Of a DNA stretch of 64,000 bases, positions 7,534-16,745 are shown one piece after another (position 1 is the stretch's first letter; every line of letters begins with the position of its first letter). The position numbers were made by a program, and so were the translations under genes. Origin of the DNA: an uncultured bacterium (GTDB taxonomy: Bacteria; Actinomycetota; Coriobacteriia; Coriobacteriales; Coriobacteriaceae); contig CAJMLY010000008.1 in NCBI GenBank assembly GCA_905214425.1, positions 8,311 to 72,310 of the forward strand, read 5' to 3'. The notes below the pieces were generated by a model, which saw nothing but the letters and a program-made list of their open reading frames with translations, searched no databases and was not told the DNA's origin.

Positions 7534-9015
7534 TTACAGCTCCAGCGCCTCGGCGACTTCGGCTGCGCAGGCCAGGGCATCGGCCATAGCACTCACAACG
7601 AGCGAGCTGCCGTTGCGGGCGTCACCGGCCACATACACCGGCGCGGCATCCGCGGCGACACCCTCCGTGCGAGCCGCGAGGTGCGAGCCCTCGGCAGCCA
7701 TCACCGGCAGCGGACGACCAGCGGTGGCAACAGGCACGCTCACCGCATCGAACACGCCATGCTCGGGACCCGTAAAGCCGCAGGCGATGAGCACCAGCTG
7801 CGCCGGCACCTCGTGCTCGGAGCCCGCGATGCGCTCGGGCTTTCCCGCCGACCAGTCCAGATCGACCACGCGCAGACCCGCAGCCGCACCCTTCTTGTCC
7901 AGCAGCACCTCGAGCGTATCCACACCCCAGGCACGCATCTCGCCACCCATCGCAGTGATAGCCTCCTGCTGGCCGTAGTCGGTCTTCTTAACGTTTGGCC
8001 ACTGCGGCCAGGGGTTGCTCGCCGTGCGCTTATCGGGCGCAGCCGGCAAGAACTCAAACTGGCGCACGCTGCGCGCACCCTGACGCACGACGGTACCCAC
8101 GCAGTCGTTGCCGGTATCGCCGCCGCCAATGACCACGACGTCCAGACCGCGCGCGTTCACCGCGGGCTTGCCGCCATCGAGCACCGAGACGGTCGAAGCC
8201 GTCAGGTAGTCCACCGCGTACACCACGCCCGGAGCATCCACGTTCGCAGCCGAAAGACCACGGGGCGCACGAGCGCCGGCAGCCACCACGACGGCGTCAA
8301 AGTCATCGAGCTTGGCGGCAACCTTGGGATCGTTCACATCGGCATCCAGCTCAAACACAATGCCCAGCTCGCGCATGAGCGCCACGCGACGCTCGACCAC
8401 GGACTTCTCGAGCTTCATATTGGGAATGCCGTACATAAGCAGACCGCCCGGGCGGTCGTCTCGCTCAAACACCGTCACGCGGGCGCCACGACGCGCAAGC
8501 TCCCATGCTGCCACCAGACCAGCAGGACCGGAGCCCACCACGGCAACCGTGGGTGCGCCCTCCCCTGCCGGCTCAAAGCGACGCGGGCCGCCATTTGCCC
8601 ACTCATGGTCGCTGATCGCACGCTCGTTGTCATGGATCGTCGTAGGCTGGCCATCGACCGAACTCAGGTTGCACGCGGCCTCGCACAGCGCCGGGCACAC
8701 GCGACTCGTGAACTCGGGCATGGGAGAGGTGAGCGACAGGCGCTCGGCAGCCTCGTCCCAGCGGCCGCGGTACACCAGCTCATTCCACTCGGGAATCAGG
8801 TTATGCAGCGGGCAACCGCTCGGGCGTGCCTTGCCAAAGCTCGCGCCCATCTGGCAAAACGCCACGCCGCACATCATGCAGCGGCTCGCCTGGGCGCGAC
8901 GCGCATCGTCATCGAGCTCCACGTACAGCGGATCAAAATCATGGCTGCGCTCCTCCACGGGGCGCAGCTCGTGGGTCACGCGATCGATATCAAGAAAAGC
9001 ACCGGGCTTACCCAT
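7534..9015 (-). CDS. gltD: Glutamate synthase (NADPH) small subunit
   Basis: A 493-residue flavoprotein that takes electrons from NAD(P)H and passes them through FAD and Fe-S clusters to the large subunit. The N-terminal Fe-S region has the CMMCG...CQMG...GCPLHN cysteine pattern and CPALCEAAC. A GSGPAGL dinucleotide-binding motif for FAD lies near residue 160 and a second GGGDTG motif for NADPH near 300. The length is normal. It starts 6 bases after the gltB stop and is the second gene of a gltBD operon that ends in the terminator at 7481. Confidence 0.96.
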   Translation of the reverse strand: MGKPGAFLDIDRVTHELRPVEERSHDFDPLYVELDDDARRAQASRCMMCGVAFCQMGASFGKARPSGCPLHNLIPEWNELVYRGRWDEAAERLSLTSPMPEFTSRVCPALCEAACNLSSVDGQPTTIHDNERAISDHEWANGGPRRFEPAGEGAPTVAVVGSGPAGLVAAWELARRGARVTVFERDDRPGGLLMYGIPNMKLEKSVVERRVALMRELGIVFELDADVNDPKVAAKLDDFDAVVVAAGARAPRGLSAANVDAPGVVYAVDYLTASTVSVLDGGKPAVNARGLDVVVIGGGDTGNDCVGTVVRQGARSVRQFEFLPAAPDKRTASNPWPQWPNVKKTDYGQQEAITAMGGEMRAWGVDTLEVLLDKKGAAAGLRVVDLDWSAGKPERIAGSEHEVPAQLVLIACGFTGPEHGVFDAVSVPVATAGRPLPVMAAEGSHLAARTEGVAADAAPVYVAGDARNGSSLVVSAMADALACAAEVAEALEL

Positions 9016-9020
9016 GGCAC

Positions 9021-12000
9021 TTACGCCTCCTTCTTGGTCGAAGCAACAGAGCCGGCAGCCACGGACGCAGCGCCCGCAACATCAAAGCGAGCGACATCTG
9101 CGGCACCCGCGCGACCGGTCACGATGTCAAACGCCAGCTCCTCGGCCTGCGCATGCGTCTTGCCGGCAGCCTCGCCCGCGGCGACAATCGCCAGCACGCG
9201 CTCATACTCGGTCGGAATGACCTTCACAAAGTGTTTGCTCATCGTTTCAAAGCTGTAGAGCAGCTTGATGCCGCGCGGGCTCTGCGTAGCGTCCACGTGC
9301 TCCTGGATGAGCTCGCGAATCTGCGCCAGCTCGCCGGCCGTCGGGGCCTTGAGATCAACGCTCTCGTGGTTCACGCGGGCATTGAGTGTGCCGTACTGGT
9401 CAAAGACGTAGGCCACGCCGCCTGTCATGCCGGCGGCAAAATTCTGCCCGACCTCGCCCAGGATGAGCGCCAGACCGCCCGTCATGTATTCGCAGCCATG
9501 GTTGCCGCAGCCCTCGACCACCACCGTGGCACCGGAGTTGCGCACGGCAAAACGCTGGCCGGCAAGACCGTTAATGAAGCCGCGGCCGCTCGTGGCACCA
9601 AAGAACGCAACGTTGCCCACGATGATGTTCTCGTCGAACTTGTAGGTCGCATGCGGGTTGGGGCGCACCGACACCTCGCCGCCCGAAAGGCCCTTGCCAA
9701 AGTAGTCGTTGGCGTCGCCGCACACGTTGAGCGTAATGCCGCGCGGCAGGAAGGCTCCAAAGCTCTGACCGGCCGAACCATCGCAATCGATGGTGATGGA
9801 GCCGGCGGGCAGGCCCTCGGGATGCGCCTTGGTCACCGCGTTGCCAAGGATGGTGCCCACGCAGCGGTTGACGTTGGCGATATCGGCGCGGAAGCGAATC
9901 GGACGCAGGTGCGCGCGGGCATCGGCCGTATAGGGCACAAACAACGTGGAGTCGAGCGTCTTGTCGAGCTCGCTGTCCGCGGCCATCTGCGGCAGGAAGT
10001 GGCGACCGTCGGCGCCCGGAATATGGGCACCGAACTCGCAGGTCGCGCTCGCCAGCACGGGCGACAGATCGAGCAGGTTTGCCTTGCGGTTACCCGGGAC
10101 CTCGATCTGGCGCAAGCACTCGGGATGGCCGACCATCTCGTCGACGGTGCGGAAGCCCAGGCTCGCCATGACCTCGCGCAGCTGCTCGGCAACAAAGAGC
10201 ATAAAGCGCTCAACGTGCTCGGGCTTGCCGCGGAAGCCGCGACGCAGGCGGCAGTTTTGCGTGGCGATGCCGGCCGGGCAGGTGTCCTGCTGGCAGTCGC
10301 GTTGCATGAGGCAGCCCATGGAGATGAGTGGCATGGTCGCAAAACCAAACTCCTCGGCACCCAGCAAGCAGGCGACGGCAACATCGGTGCCGTCCATGAG
10401 CTTGCCGTCGGCCTCGAGCACCACGCGTGAGCGCAGGCCGTTTTGAAGCAGCGTCTGCTGGGCCTCGGCAAGGCCAAGCTCCAGCGGCAGACCCGCATGC
10501 CAGATAGAGTCGCGCGCAGCGGCACCCGAGCCGCCGTTGTGGCCACTGATCAAGATCTTGTCGGCAGCACCCTTGGCCACACCGGTGGCGATGGTGCCGA
10601 CGCCGGCCTCGCTGACCAGCTTGACCGACACGCGTGCGCCGGGGTTGGCGTTCTTAAGGTCAAAGATCAGCTCTGCCAGGTCCTCGATGGAGTAGATGTC
10701 GTGGTGCGGCGGAGGCGAGATCAGGCCGATGCCGGGCGTGGACTGACGGACCTCGGCGATCCAGGGGTAGACCTTCTTGCCGGGCAGGTGGCCACCCTCG
10801 CCGGGCTTGGCGCCCTGGGCCATCTTGATCTGAATCTCGAAGGCACTGCACAGGTAGCGGCTCGTCACGCCAAAGCGCGCGCTTGCTGCCTGCTTGATGG
10901 CAGAGTTCTTGGAGTCACCGTTAGCCAGCGGAGTCTCGCGACGCGGATCCTCACCGCCCTCGCCGGAGTTGGAACGGCCGTGCAGGCGGTTCATGGCGAT
11001 GGCCATGCACTCGTGTGCCTCTTTGCTGATGGAGCCATACGACATGGCGCCGGTGTTAAAGCGGCGGACGATGTTGAGCGCGGGCTCGACCTCGTCGAGT
11101 GCCACCGGAGTGCGACCGCTGGCATCAAAGTCCAGCAGGTCGCGCAGGCGCACGGCACGGCCGGTGCGGTGCAGGCGGGCGCTGTACTCCTTAAAGGTGT
11201 CGTAGCTGTCCTCACGGCAGGCGGTCTGCAGCAAGTAGACAGTCTGCGGATCGATGAGGTGATCCTCGCCGCCGAGCGGACGCCACTTGGTCAGGCCCAG
11301 CGTGGGCAGCTGATCGGGAGCCGGGCTCTTAAGGATAGCGAGCGCGGCGTCGTAGCGCTCGTTTTGCTCGCGCTCAACGTCCTCGACACCCATACCGCCC
11401 ACACGGCTCACCGTGCCGGCGAAGTACGCGTTGACGAACTCAGGCGTAAAGCCCACGGCCTCGAAGATCTGCGCCGAATGGTAGCTCTGCACCGTGGAGA
11501 TGCCCATCTTGGACATGATGGAGACGATGCCGGCGGTCGCAGCCTTGTTGTAGTTGGCGATGCCCTGCTCGGCCGTCACGTCCAAGTCGCCGCGTGCCGC
11601 CAAGTCGCGAACGCACGCATGTGCGTTGTACGGGTAGATGCCGCTCGCGGAGTAGCCCACCAGCGCCGCAAAGTCGTGCGGGGACACGGCGTCGCCGCAC
11701 TCCACCACGATGTCGGCAAAGGTGCGCACGCCGGCGCGGATCAGGTGGTTGTGCACGCAGCCCACGGCGAGCAGCGAGGGCACAGGCACCTCGCCCGCCG
11801 CGGCACGATCGCTCAACACCACGATGTTCACGCCGTCGCGGACCGCAGCCTCAACGTCCTCTGCAAGCTGCTTGAGCGCAGCCTGCAGCGCGCCCTCGCC
11901 GGCATCGCGGCGGTACACGGCACGGAAACGGCGGGTCTTAAAGCCAACACGGTCGATGGCGCAGATATGCTCGAACTCCTCCTCGTTGAGCAACGGGCGC

Positions 12001-13706
12001 TCCAGGCGAACCAGCTGGCAGGCCGTACGGGAGTCCTCGAGCAGGTTGCCGTGGTTGCCCAGGTAAAGCGTGGTCGAGGTGACCATATGCTCGCGCAGGG
12101 CGTCGATGGGCGGGTTCGTGACCTGGGCGAACAGCTGATAGAAGTAGTCAAAGAACGAACGCGTCTTCTTGGACAGACAGGCCAGCGGCGCATCGATACC
12201 CATCGAGGCGAGCGGCGCCTTGCCCTGCTGGGCCATGGGACGCACTACCTCGTCAACATCATCCCAGTGATAGCCGAGCTTGGCCATACGCACGGCGGCA
12301 GGCACCTCGGCGTCCTCGGCGGGTGTTGCCGCAACGGGCTCATCGAGCGCGTCAACGGTCAGCGTCTCCTCGGCAATCCAGTCGCGGTAGGGCTTTTCCT
12401 TGGCGTAACGGGCGCGCAGCTCATCGTTGTAGATGACACGCCCGCGGGCAAAGTCGACTTCGAGCATCTGGCCCGGCCCCAGACAGCCACTCGTCAAGAT
12501 GTTCTCGGGGCGCACCTCGATGGTGCCCACCTCGCTTGCCAGCATAAAGCGGCCGTCGCGCGTCACATAGTAGCGGGCGGGACGCAGGCCGTTACGGTCG
12601 AGGGCGGCGCCCAGCGTGCGGCCGTCGGTAAAGGCGATGGCCGCCGGGCCATCCCACGGCTCCATGAGCATGGACTGGTAAGCGTCGTAGGCGCGGCGCT
12701 CCTCGCTCAGGCTGTCGTTGTGGTCCCACGGCTCGGGCAGCAACATGGACGCGGCACGCGTAAGCGGGCGACCGTTCATGACCAGGAACTCGAGCACGTT
12801 GTCCAGAATCGCGGAGTCGGAGCCCTCGCGGTTGATGATGGGCATCACACGCTCAAGATCGTGCTGCAGCACAGGGCTGTACAGGTTGGGCTCTCGGGCG
12901 CGGATCCAGTTGACGTTGCCCTTGAGGGTGTTGATCTCGCCGTTGTGGATGATAAAGCGGTTGGGGTGTGCGCGCTCCCAGCTGGGCGTGGTGTTGGTGG
13001 AGTACCGCGAGTGGACGAGCGCTACGGCCGTCTTGACGGCGGCATCGTTGAGATCGATAAAGAAGCGGCGCATCTGCGTGGCGACCAGCATGCCCTTGTA
13101 CACGATGGTGCGCGAGCTCATGGAGCACACATAGAAGATCTTGTCGCGCAGGGCAAACTCGGCGTCGGCCTTTTTTTCGATGGTGCGGCGGCACACGTAC
13201 AGGCGACGCTCAAAGGCATCGCCGGCGGGCGTGTCGTCCGGACGGCCCAGGAAGGCCTGCAGGATAGTAGGCATGCAGGCGCGGGCCGTCTCGCCCAGGT
13301 CGTGCGGGTCGACCGGCACCTCGCGCCAAAAGAGCAGCGGCACGCCGGCCTCGGCGCAGCCCTCCTCGAACACGCGGCGGGCATCCTCCACGCCCTTGTC
13401 ATCCTGCGGGAAGAACAGCATGGCCACGCCATAGTCGCCCTCTGCCGGCAGAATCTGGCCGCACTTTTGAGCCTCTTTACGGAAAAAGTGATGCGGAACC
13501 TGGAACAGGATGCCAGCGCCGTCGCCGGTGTTCTTCTCGAGTCCCGTGCCGCCGCGGTGCTCCAAGTTGACCAGAATGGACAGTGCATCGTCCAGAATCT
13601 GGTGATGGCGCTCACCGTTGATATCGGCAAGCGCGCCGATGCCACATGCATCGTGGTCGAATTCGGGGCGATAAAGGCCCTGCTGCTGAGCGAAATCTGC
13701 CTGCAT
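9021..13706 (-). CDS. gltB: Glutamate synthase large subunit
   Basis: A 1,561-residue enzyme that makes two glutamates from glutamine and 2-oxoglutarate, channelling ammonia inside the protein. Domains in order: class II glutaminase starting at the catalytic Cys in HDACGIGA (about residue 21, after a short propeptide), a central linking domain, the FMN and 3Fe-4S synthase barrel (GEGGED, KPGEGG and GHNGGSG motifs), and the C-terminal GXGXG beta-helix. GGAGG sits 8 bases before the ATG. gltD follows directly. With the citrate synthase at 61520 this points to glutamate made from citrate-derived 2-oxoglutarate. Confidence 0.97.
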   Translation of the reverse strand: MQADFAQQQGLYRPEFDHDACGIGALADINGERHHQILDDALSILVNLEHRGGTGLEKNTGDGAGILFQVPHHFFRKEAQKCGQILPAEGDYGVAMLFFPQDDKGVEDARRVFEEGCAEAGVPLLFWREVPVDPHDLGETARACMPTILQAFLGRPDDTPAGDAFERRLYVCRRTIEKKADAEFALRDKIFYVCSMSSRTIVYKGMLVATQMRRFFIDLNDAAVKTAVALVHSRYSTNTTPSWERAHPNRFIIHNGEINTLKGNVNWIRAREPNLYSPVLQHDLERVMPIINREGSDSAILDNVLEFLVMNGRPLTRAASMLLPEPWDHNDSLSEERRAYDAYQSMLMEPWDGPAAIAFTDGRTLGAALDRNGLRPARYYVTRDGRFMLASEVGTIEVRPENILTSGCLGPGQMLEVDFARGRVIYNDELRARYAKEKPYRDWIAEETLTVDALDEPVAATPAEDAEVPAAVRMAKLGYHWDDVDEVVRPMAQQGKAPLASMGIDAPLACLSKKTRSFFDYFYQLFAQVTNPPIDALREHMVTSTTLYLGNHGNLLEDSRTACQLVRLERPLLNEEEFEHICAIDRVGFKTRRFRAVYRRDAGEGALQAALKQLAEDVEAAVRDGVNIVVLSDRAAAGEVPVPSLLAVGCVHNHLIRAGVRTFADIVVECGDAVSPHDFAALVGYSASGIYPYNAHACVRDLAARGDLDVTAEQGIANYNKAATAGIVSIMSKMGISTVQSYHSAQIFEAVGFTPEFVNAYFAGTVSRVGGMGVEDVEREQNERYDAALAILKSPAPDQLPTLGLTKWRPLGGEDHLIDPQTVYLLQTACREDSYDTFKEYSARLHRTGRAVRLRDLLDFDASGRTPVALDEVEPALNIVRRFNTGAMSYGSISKEAHECMAIAMNRLHGRSNSGEGGEDPRRETPLANGDSKNSAIKQAASARFGVTSRYLCSAFEIQIKMAQGAKPGEGGHLPGKKVYPWIAEVRQSTPGIGLISPPPHHDIYSIEDLAELIFDLKNANPGARVSVKLVSEAGVGTIATGVAKGAADKILISGHNGGSGAAARDSIWHAGLPLELGLAEAQQTLLQNGLRSRVVLEADGKLMDGTDVAVACLLGAEEFGFATMPLISMGCLMQRDCQQDTCPAGIATQNCRLRRGFRGKPEHVERFMLFVAEQLREVMASLGFRTVDEMVGHPECLRQIEVPGNRKANLLDLSPVLASATCEFGAHIPGADGRHFLPQMAADSELDKTLDSTLFVPYTADARAHLRPIRFRADIANVNRCVGTILGNAVTKAHPEGLPAGSITIDCDGSAGQSFGAFLPRGITLNVCGDANDYFGKGLSGGEVSVRPNPHATYKFDENIIVGNVAFFGATSGRGFINGLAGQRFAVRNSGATVVVEGCGNHGCEYMTGGLALILGEVGQNFAAGMTGGVAYVFDQYGTLNARVNHESVDLKAPTAGELAQIRELIQEHVDATQSPRGIKLLYSFETMSKHFVKVIPTEYERVLAIVAAGEAAGKTHAQAEELAFDIVTGRAGAADVARFDVAGAASVAAGSVASTKKEA

Positions 13707-13816
13707 CGCGATCCTCCCCTTGGTGTTAGACAGTCAGTTGAATAGGCATACTAGAAGTATCGCCGATCCGTTATGTTTCCTGCCCGTTTCGAAACAATTG
13801 CGTAACGCACGCAACA

Positions 13817-13907
13817 AATGATCCCTTGGGGATGGAAGGAAACGGACCACTTGGTCGGACTGACCCCCCCTGAGTGATCCGTTTTCCTCCGTCCCCAAGG
13901 GGTCATT
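13817..13907. repeat. Long inverted repeat, GATCCCTTGGGGA family
   Basis: Left arm starts AATGATCCCTTGGGGATGG and the right arm is its near reverse complement, ending CCCCAAGGGGTCATT. Related sequence is seen at 29803-29828 (one arm) and 42058-42141. It lies between the divergent gltB and arylsulfotransferase genes, so it is in a promoter region and not at a gene end. Confidence 0.85.
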
Positions 13908-14007
13908 CTGAAAAAGCGATACCCGAGTACCTCAATTCCATATATTCATACATGTTTAGTAGGTTGTAGACTATCGGGAACCGAAACCGTGCAGACAGGA
14001 GTCACTC

Positions 14008-15525
14008 ATGGGCTATCCGAGCATTCATCCCACCGGCACACTCATCTACGACAAAGAGCGTGCCTATAACGGCTACACCATTTTCCCCACCCCGGGCGGC
14101 GCGCTGCTCATCGACATGAACGGCCGCGAGGTCAACCGCTGGGCGGGTCTGGGCGGCTTCCCCAACAAGCTGCTGCCGGGCGGTCAAGTCTTTGGCACCT
14201 CGGGCGCACGCGGCGGCGCGGCAGCCTACCAGGACCAGCTCGACCTGTTGCAGGTCGACTGGGACGGCAATATTGTGTGGAAGTGGGACCATACCGAACT
14301 CGTCGCCGACGAGGGCAAAGACCCCACCTGGCAGGCGCGTCAGCACCACGACTACCAGCGTGAAGGCTCGCCCGCGGGCTATTATGCGCCCGGCCTAGAG
14401 CCGCGCACGGACGGCGGCAACACCATCATCCTCACGCACGAGAACAGCTATCACCCCGAGATCAGCGACAAGCTCCTGATCGACGACAAGGTCATCGAGG
14501 TCACCTGGGACGGCGAGGTCGTCTGGGAGTGGCGCGCGTCGGAGCATTTTGAAGAGTTCGGCTTTGACGAGGCAGCCAAAAAGTCGCTCCACAACAATCC
14601 CTCCATGCGCGGCGAGGCCGGCGGCGACTGGCTGCACATCAACTGCGTCTCGGAGCTCGGCCCCAACAAGTGGTACGAGCGCGGTGACGAGCGCTTTGCC
14701 CCCGAAAACCTCATCTTCGACTGCCGCAACGCCAATATCCTGGCCATCATCTCCAAAAAGACGGGCAAGATCGTCTGGAAACTCGGCCCGCGCTTCGACG
14801 GCAGCGATGCCGAGAAAAAGATCGGCTGGATTATCGGCCAGCATCACTTTCATATGATCCCCAAGGGCCTTCCCGGCGAGGGCGATCTGTTGGTCTTCGA
14901 TAACGGCGGTGCCGCGGGATACGACGCGCCCAACGCTATCGCGCCCGACGGCACCAACGCCGTCCACCGCGACTACTCGCGCATTCTGCAGTTCAACCCC
15001 ATCACGCTCGAGATCACGTGGCAGTACACCCCGCTCGAAGCCGGCTGGCTCCCCTTTGCCGACGGCAGTCGCTTCTACTCGCCGTTCATCAGCTCTGCCC
15101 AGCGTCTGCCCAACGGCAACACGCTTATCACTGAGGGCTCCGACGGTCATCTGATCGAGGTCACGCCCAAGCACGAGATTGTCTGGGAGTATCTGAGCCC
15201 CTACTTTAAGGCACCGGCGCCCGGCTTTAGCTCCAACATGGTCTACCGCGCCTACCGTGCGCCCTATGAGTGGGTTCCGCAGGTAGAGCACGCGCCCGAG
15301 GTGTCGATCGAGCCCATCGACAACGCCACCTTCCGCGTGCCGGGCGCTTCGAGCGAGAAGCTCAACGTGACCGTGGTCGATGGCATCGACCCCTACCAGA
15401 CCGCTCTGACCGGCATGAATGCCGAGGACGAGGAATCCGACGAGGGCCACGCGGACTTTTGCATGATGCGCCTGGACACCGCCGACCTCAAGGGCGACAA
15501 CAAGGGCCCCAAGTTCGACCTATAA
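14008..15525 (+). CDS. Arylsulfotransferase (aryl-sulfate sulfotransferase), cytoplasmic form
   Basis: A 505-residue member of the bacterial arylsulfotransferase family, which moves sulfate from one phenol sulfate ester to another phenol without PAPS, through a sulfo-histidine. The sequence shows the repeated Trp/Asp/Gly blades of a beta-propeller (for example GNIVWKWDH, GEVVWEWRA, GKIVWKLG, HEIVWEYLS). The IGQHHFHMI segment near residue 280 is a candidate for active-site histidines. There is no signal peptide, unlike the periplasmic E. coli enzyme, so it probably acts on phenol sulfates that enter the cell. AGGAG precedes the ATG. Hairpin array 3 follows the stop codon. Confidence 0.88.
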   Translation: MGYPSIHPTGTLIYDKERAYNGYTIFPTPGGALLIDMNGREVNRWAGLGGFPNKLLPGGQVFGTSGARGGAAAYQDQLDLLQVDWDGNIVWKWDHTELVADEGKDPTWQARQHHDYQREGSPAGYYAPGLEPRTDGGNTIILTHENSYHPEISDKLLIDDKVIEVTWDGEVVWEWRASEHFEEFGFDEAAKKSLHNNPSMRGEAGGDWLHINCVSELGPNKWYERGDERFAPENLIFDCRNANILAIISKKTGKIVWKLGPRFDGSDAEKKIGWIIGQHHFHMIPKGLPGEGDLLVFDNGGAAGYDAPNAIAPDGTNAVHRDYSRILQFNPITLEITWQYTPLEAGWLPFADGSRFYSPFISSAQRLPNGNTLITEGSDGHLIEVTPKHEIVWEYLSPYFKAPAPGFSSNMVYRAYRAPYEWVPQVEHAPEVSIEPIDNATFRVPGASSEKLNVTVVDGIDPYQTALTGMNAEDEESDEGHADFCMMRLDTADLKGDNKGPKFDL

Positions 15526-15541
15526 GCTCACCGCTTCAAGC

Positions 15542-15758
15542 ATCTCAATCTGTAACAGAAAGACCATATTTCGACGCCTAACTGTTACAGATTGAGATGC
15601 TTTTGAGAGACGGTTCCGAATGTCTCAATCTGTAACACGAAGGGCCGGTTTTGGCGGTCAGTTGTTACAGATCGAGATTTTCCATAGGACCATTTCTTCC
15701 TGTCTCGATCTGTAACACCTCGGCCCAATTTCCATCCGTAGTTGTTACAGATCGAGAC
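15542..15758. repeat. 80-bp-period hairpin array 3 (three units)
   Basis: Units start at 15542, 15622 and 15702, exactly 80 bp apart, each 57 bp with arms TCTCRATCTGTAACA and TGTTACAGATYGAGA. Two 23-bp spacers differ from each other. The array begins 16 bases after the arylsulfotransferase stop codon. Confidence 0.95.
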
Positions 15759-15815
15759 ATTTCGGCAGCCCCCTTTCACCATCCCATTCAAATTCAACAA
15801 TTTTGTTAGTCTTGG

Positions 15816-15844
15816 TTAACTTTTAAGCCTAAAACGGGTATCCT
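15816..15844 (+). promoter_or_regulatory. Candidate sigma-70 promoter of gpmA
   Basis: TTAACT and TATCCT hexamers separated by exactly 17 bases, each matching four of six consensus positions, about 50 bases upstream of the gpmA start and in an A+T-rich patch after array 3. Prediction by eye only. Confidence 0.4.
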
Positions 15845-15896
15845 TTGCGGCGTCAAGCAAACGGCACGCACACCGTGCCAAATCAAGGAGGCCCCT

Positions 15897-16670
15897 ATGG
15901 CACACCAAGCAGACCAGCAGACGATGCAACTTGTCCTTATCCGTCACGGAGAATCCGAGTGGAACAAACTCAACCTGTTCACCGGCTGGACCGATGTTGA
16001 GCTCACCGACACGGGCCGCGAAGAAGCCGCCGCAGGCGGTCGAGCCCTCAAAGAAGCCGGTTTCGACTTTGACGTCTGCTTCACTTCGCGCCTCAAGCGC
16101 GCGATCCACACCCTCAACATCGTGCTCGGCCAAATGGATCGCGAGTGGCTGCCCGTCATCAAATCCTGGAAGCTCAACGAGCGCCACTACGGCGCGTTGC
16201 AGGGTCTCAACAAGGCCGATGCCGCGGCAGAGCACGGCGACGAACAGGTGCTCATCTGGCGCCGCTCCTTCGACGTGTGCCCACCGGCACTCGAGCCGGA
16301 CGACGCACGCGATCCCCACACCCAGGAGCAATACCGCGACGTCGCACCCGATCAGCTGCCCTATACCGAGTGCCTCAAGGATACGATCGCCCGCGCCTGG
16401 CCTTATTTCGAAGACGAGATTCGCCCCCAGATGCTCGCCGGCAAGCGCGTACTCATCGCCGCGCACGGCAACTCCCTGCGCTCTCTCGTCATGAAGTTCG
16501 AGCACCTCACGCCCGAGGAAATCCTCAAGGTCAACATCCCCACCGGCGTGCCACTCGTCTACACCTTCGACACCGATTTCAACGTCCTCGACAAGCGCTA
16601 CATCGGCGACCCGGCAACCATCGCCGCCAAGATCGACGCCGTGGCCAATCAGGGCAAAGCGCACAAGTAA
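15897..16670 (+). CDS. gpmA: 2,3-bisphosphoglycerate-dependent phosphoglycerate mutase
   Basis: Glycolytic enzyme that interconverts 3- and 2-phosphoglycerate. The 257-residue protein has the phospho-histidine motif LIRHGESEWN near residue 14, the LNERHYGALQG segment and the second catalytic histidine in AAHGNSLRSL, all typical of the cofactor-dependent family. The start with AAGGAGG is used; the internal Met at residue 10 aligns better with some homologues but lacks a site. It stands alone between hairpin array 3 and mntH. Confidence 0.95.
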   Translation: MAHQADQQTMQLVLIRHGESEWNKLNLFTGWTDVELTDTGREEAAAGGRALKEAGFDFDVCFTSRLKRAIHTLNIVLGQMDREWLPVIKSWKLNERHYGALQGLNKADAAAEHGDEQVLIWRRSFDVCPPALEPDDARDPHTQEQYRDVAPDQLPYTECLKDTIARAWPYFEDEIRPQMLAGKRVLIAAHGNSLRSLVMKFEHLTPEEILKVNIPTGVPLVYTFDTDFNVLDKRYIGDPATIAAKIDAVANQGKAHK

Positions 16671-16745
16671 CCCCAACCTAAACCGAGCGCTCGGCGCCGC
16701 ATAACCCAAGCGCGGCGCCGCGCTGCCCTTATGCAGGAACCGACC

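Noticed and set aside
7194..7592. Minus-strand open frame of 132 codons downstream of gltD
   Set aside because: No ribosome site, overlaps the gltBD terminator and the end of gltD, and has unnatural composition.
10443..13745. Plus-strand open frame of 1,100 codons
   Set aside because: It is antisense to gltB, rich in His/Arg/Gly/Val as expected from the complement of a GC-rich gene, and matches no family.
16675..16730. Terminator after gpmA
   Set aside because: GGCGCCGC palindromes are present but there is no T-run, so the evidence is too weak to list.
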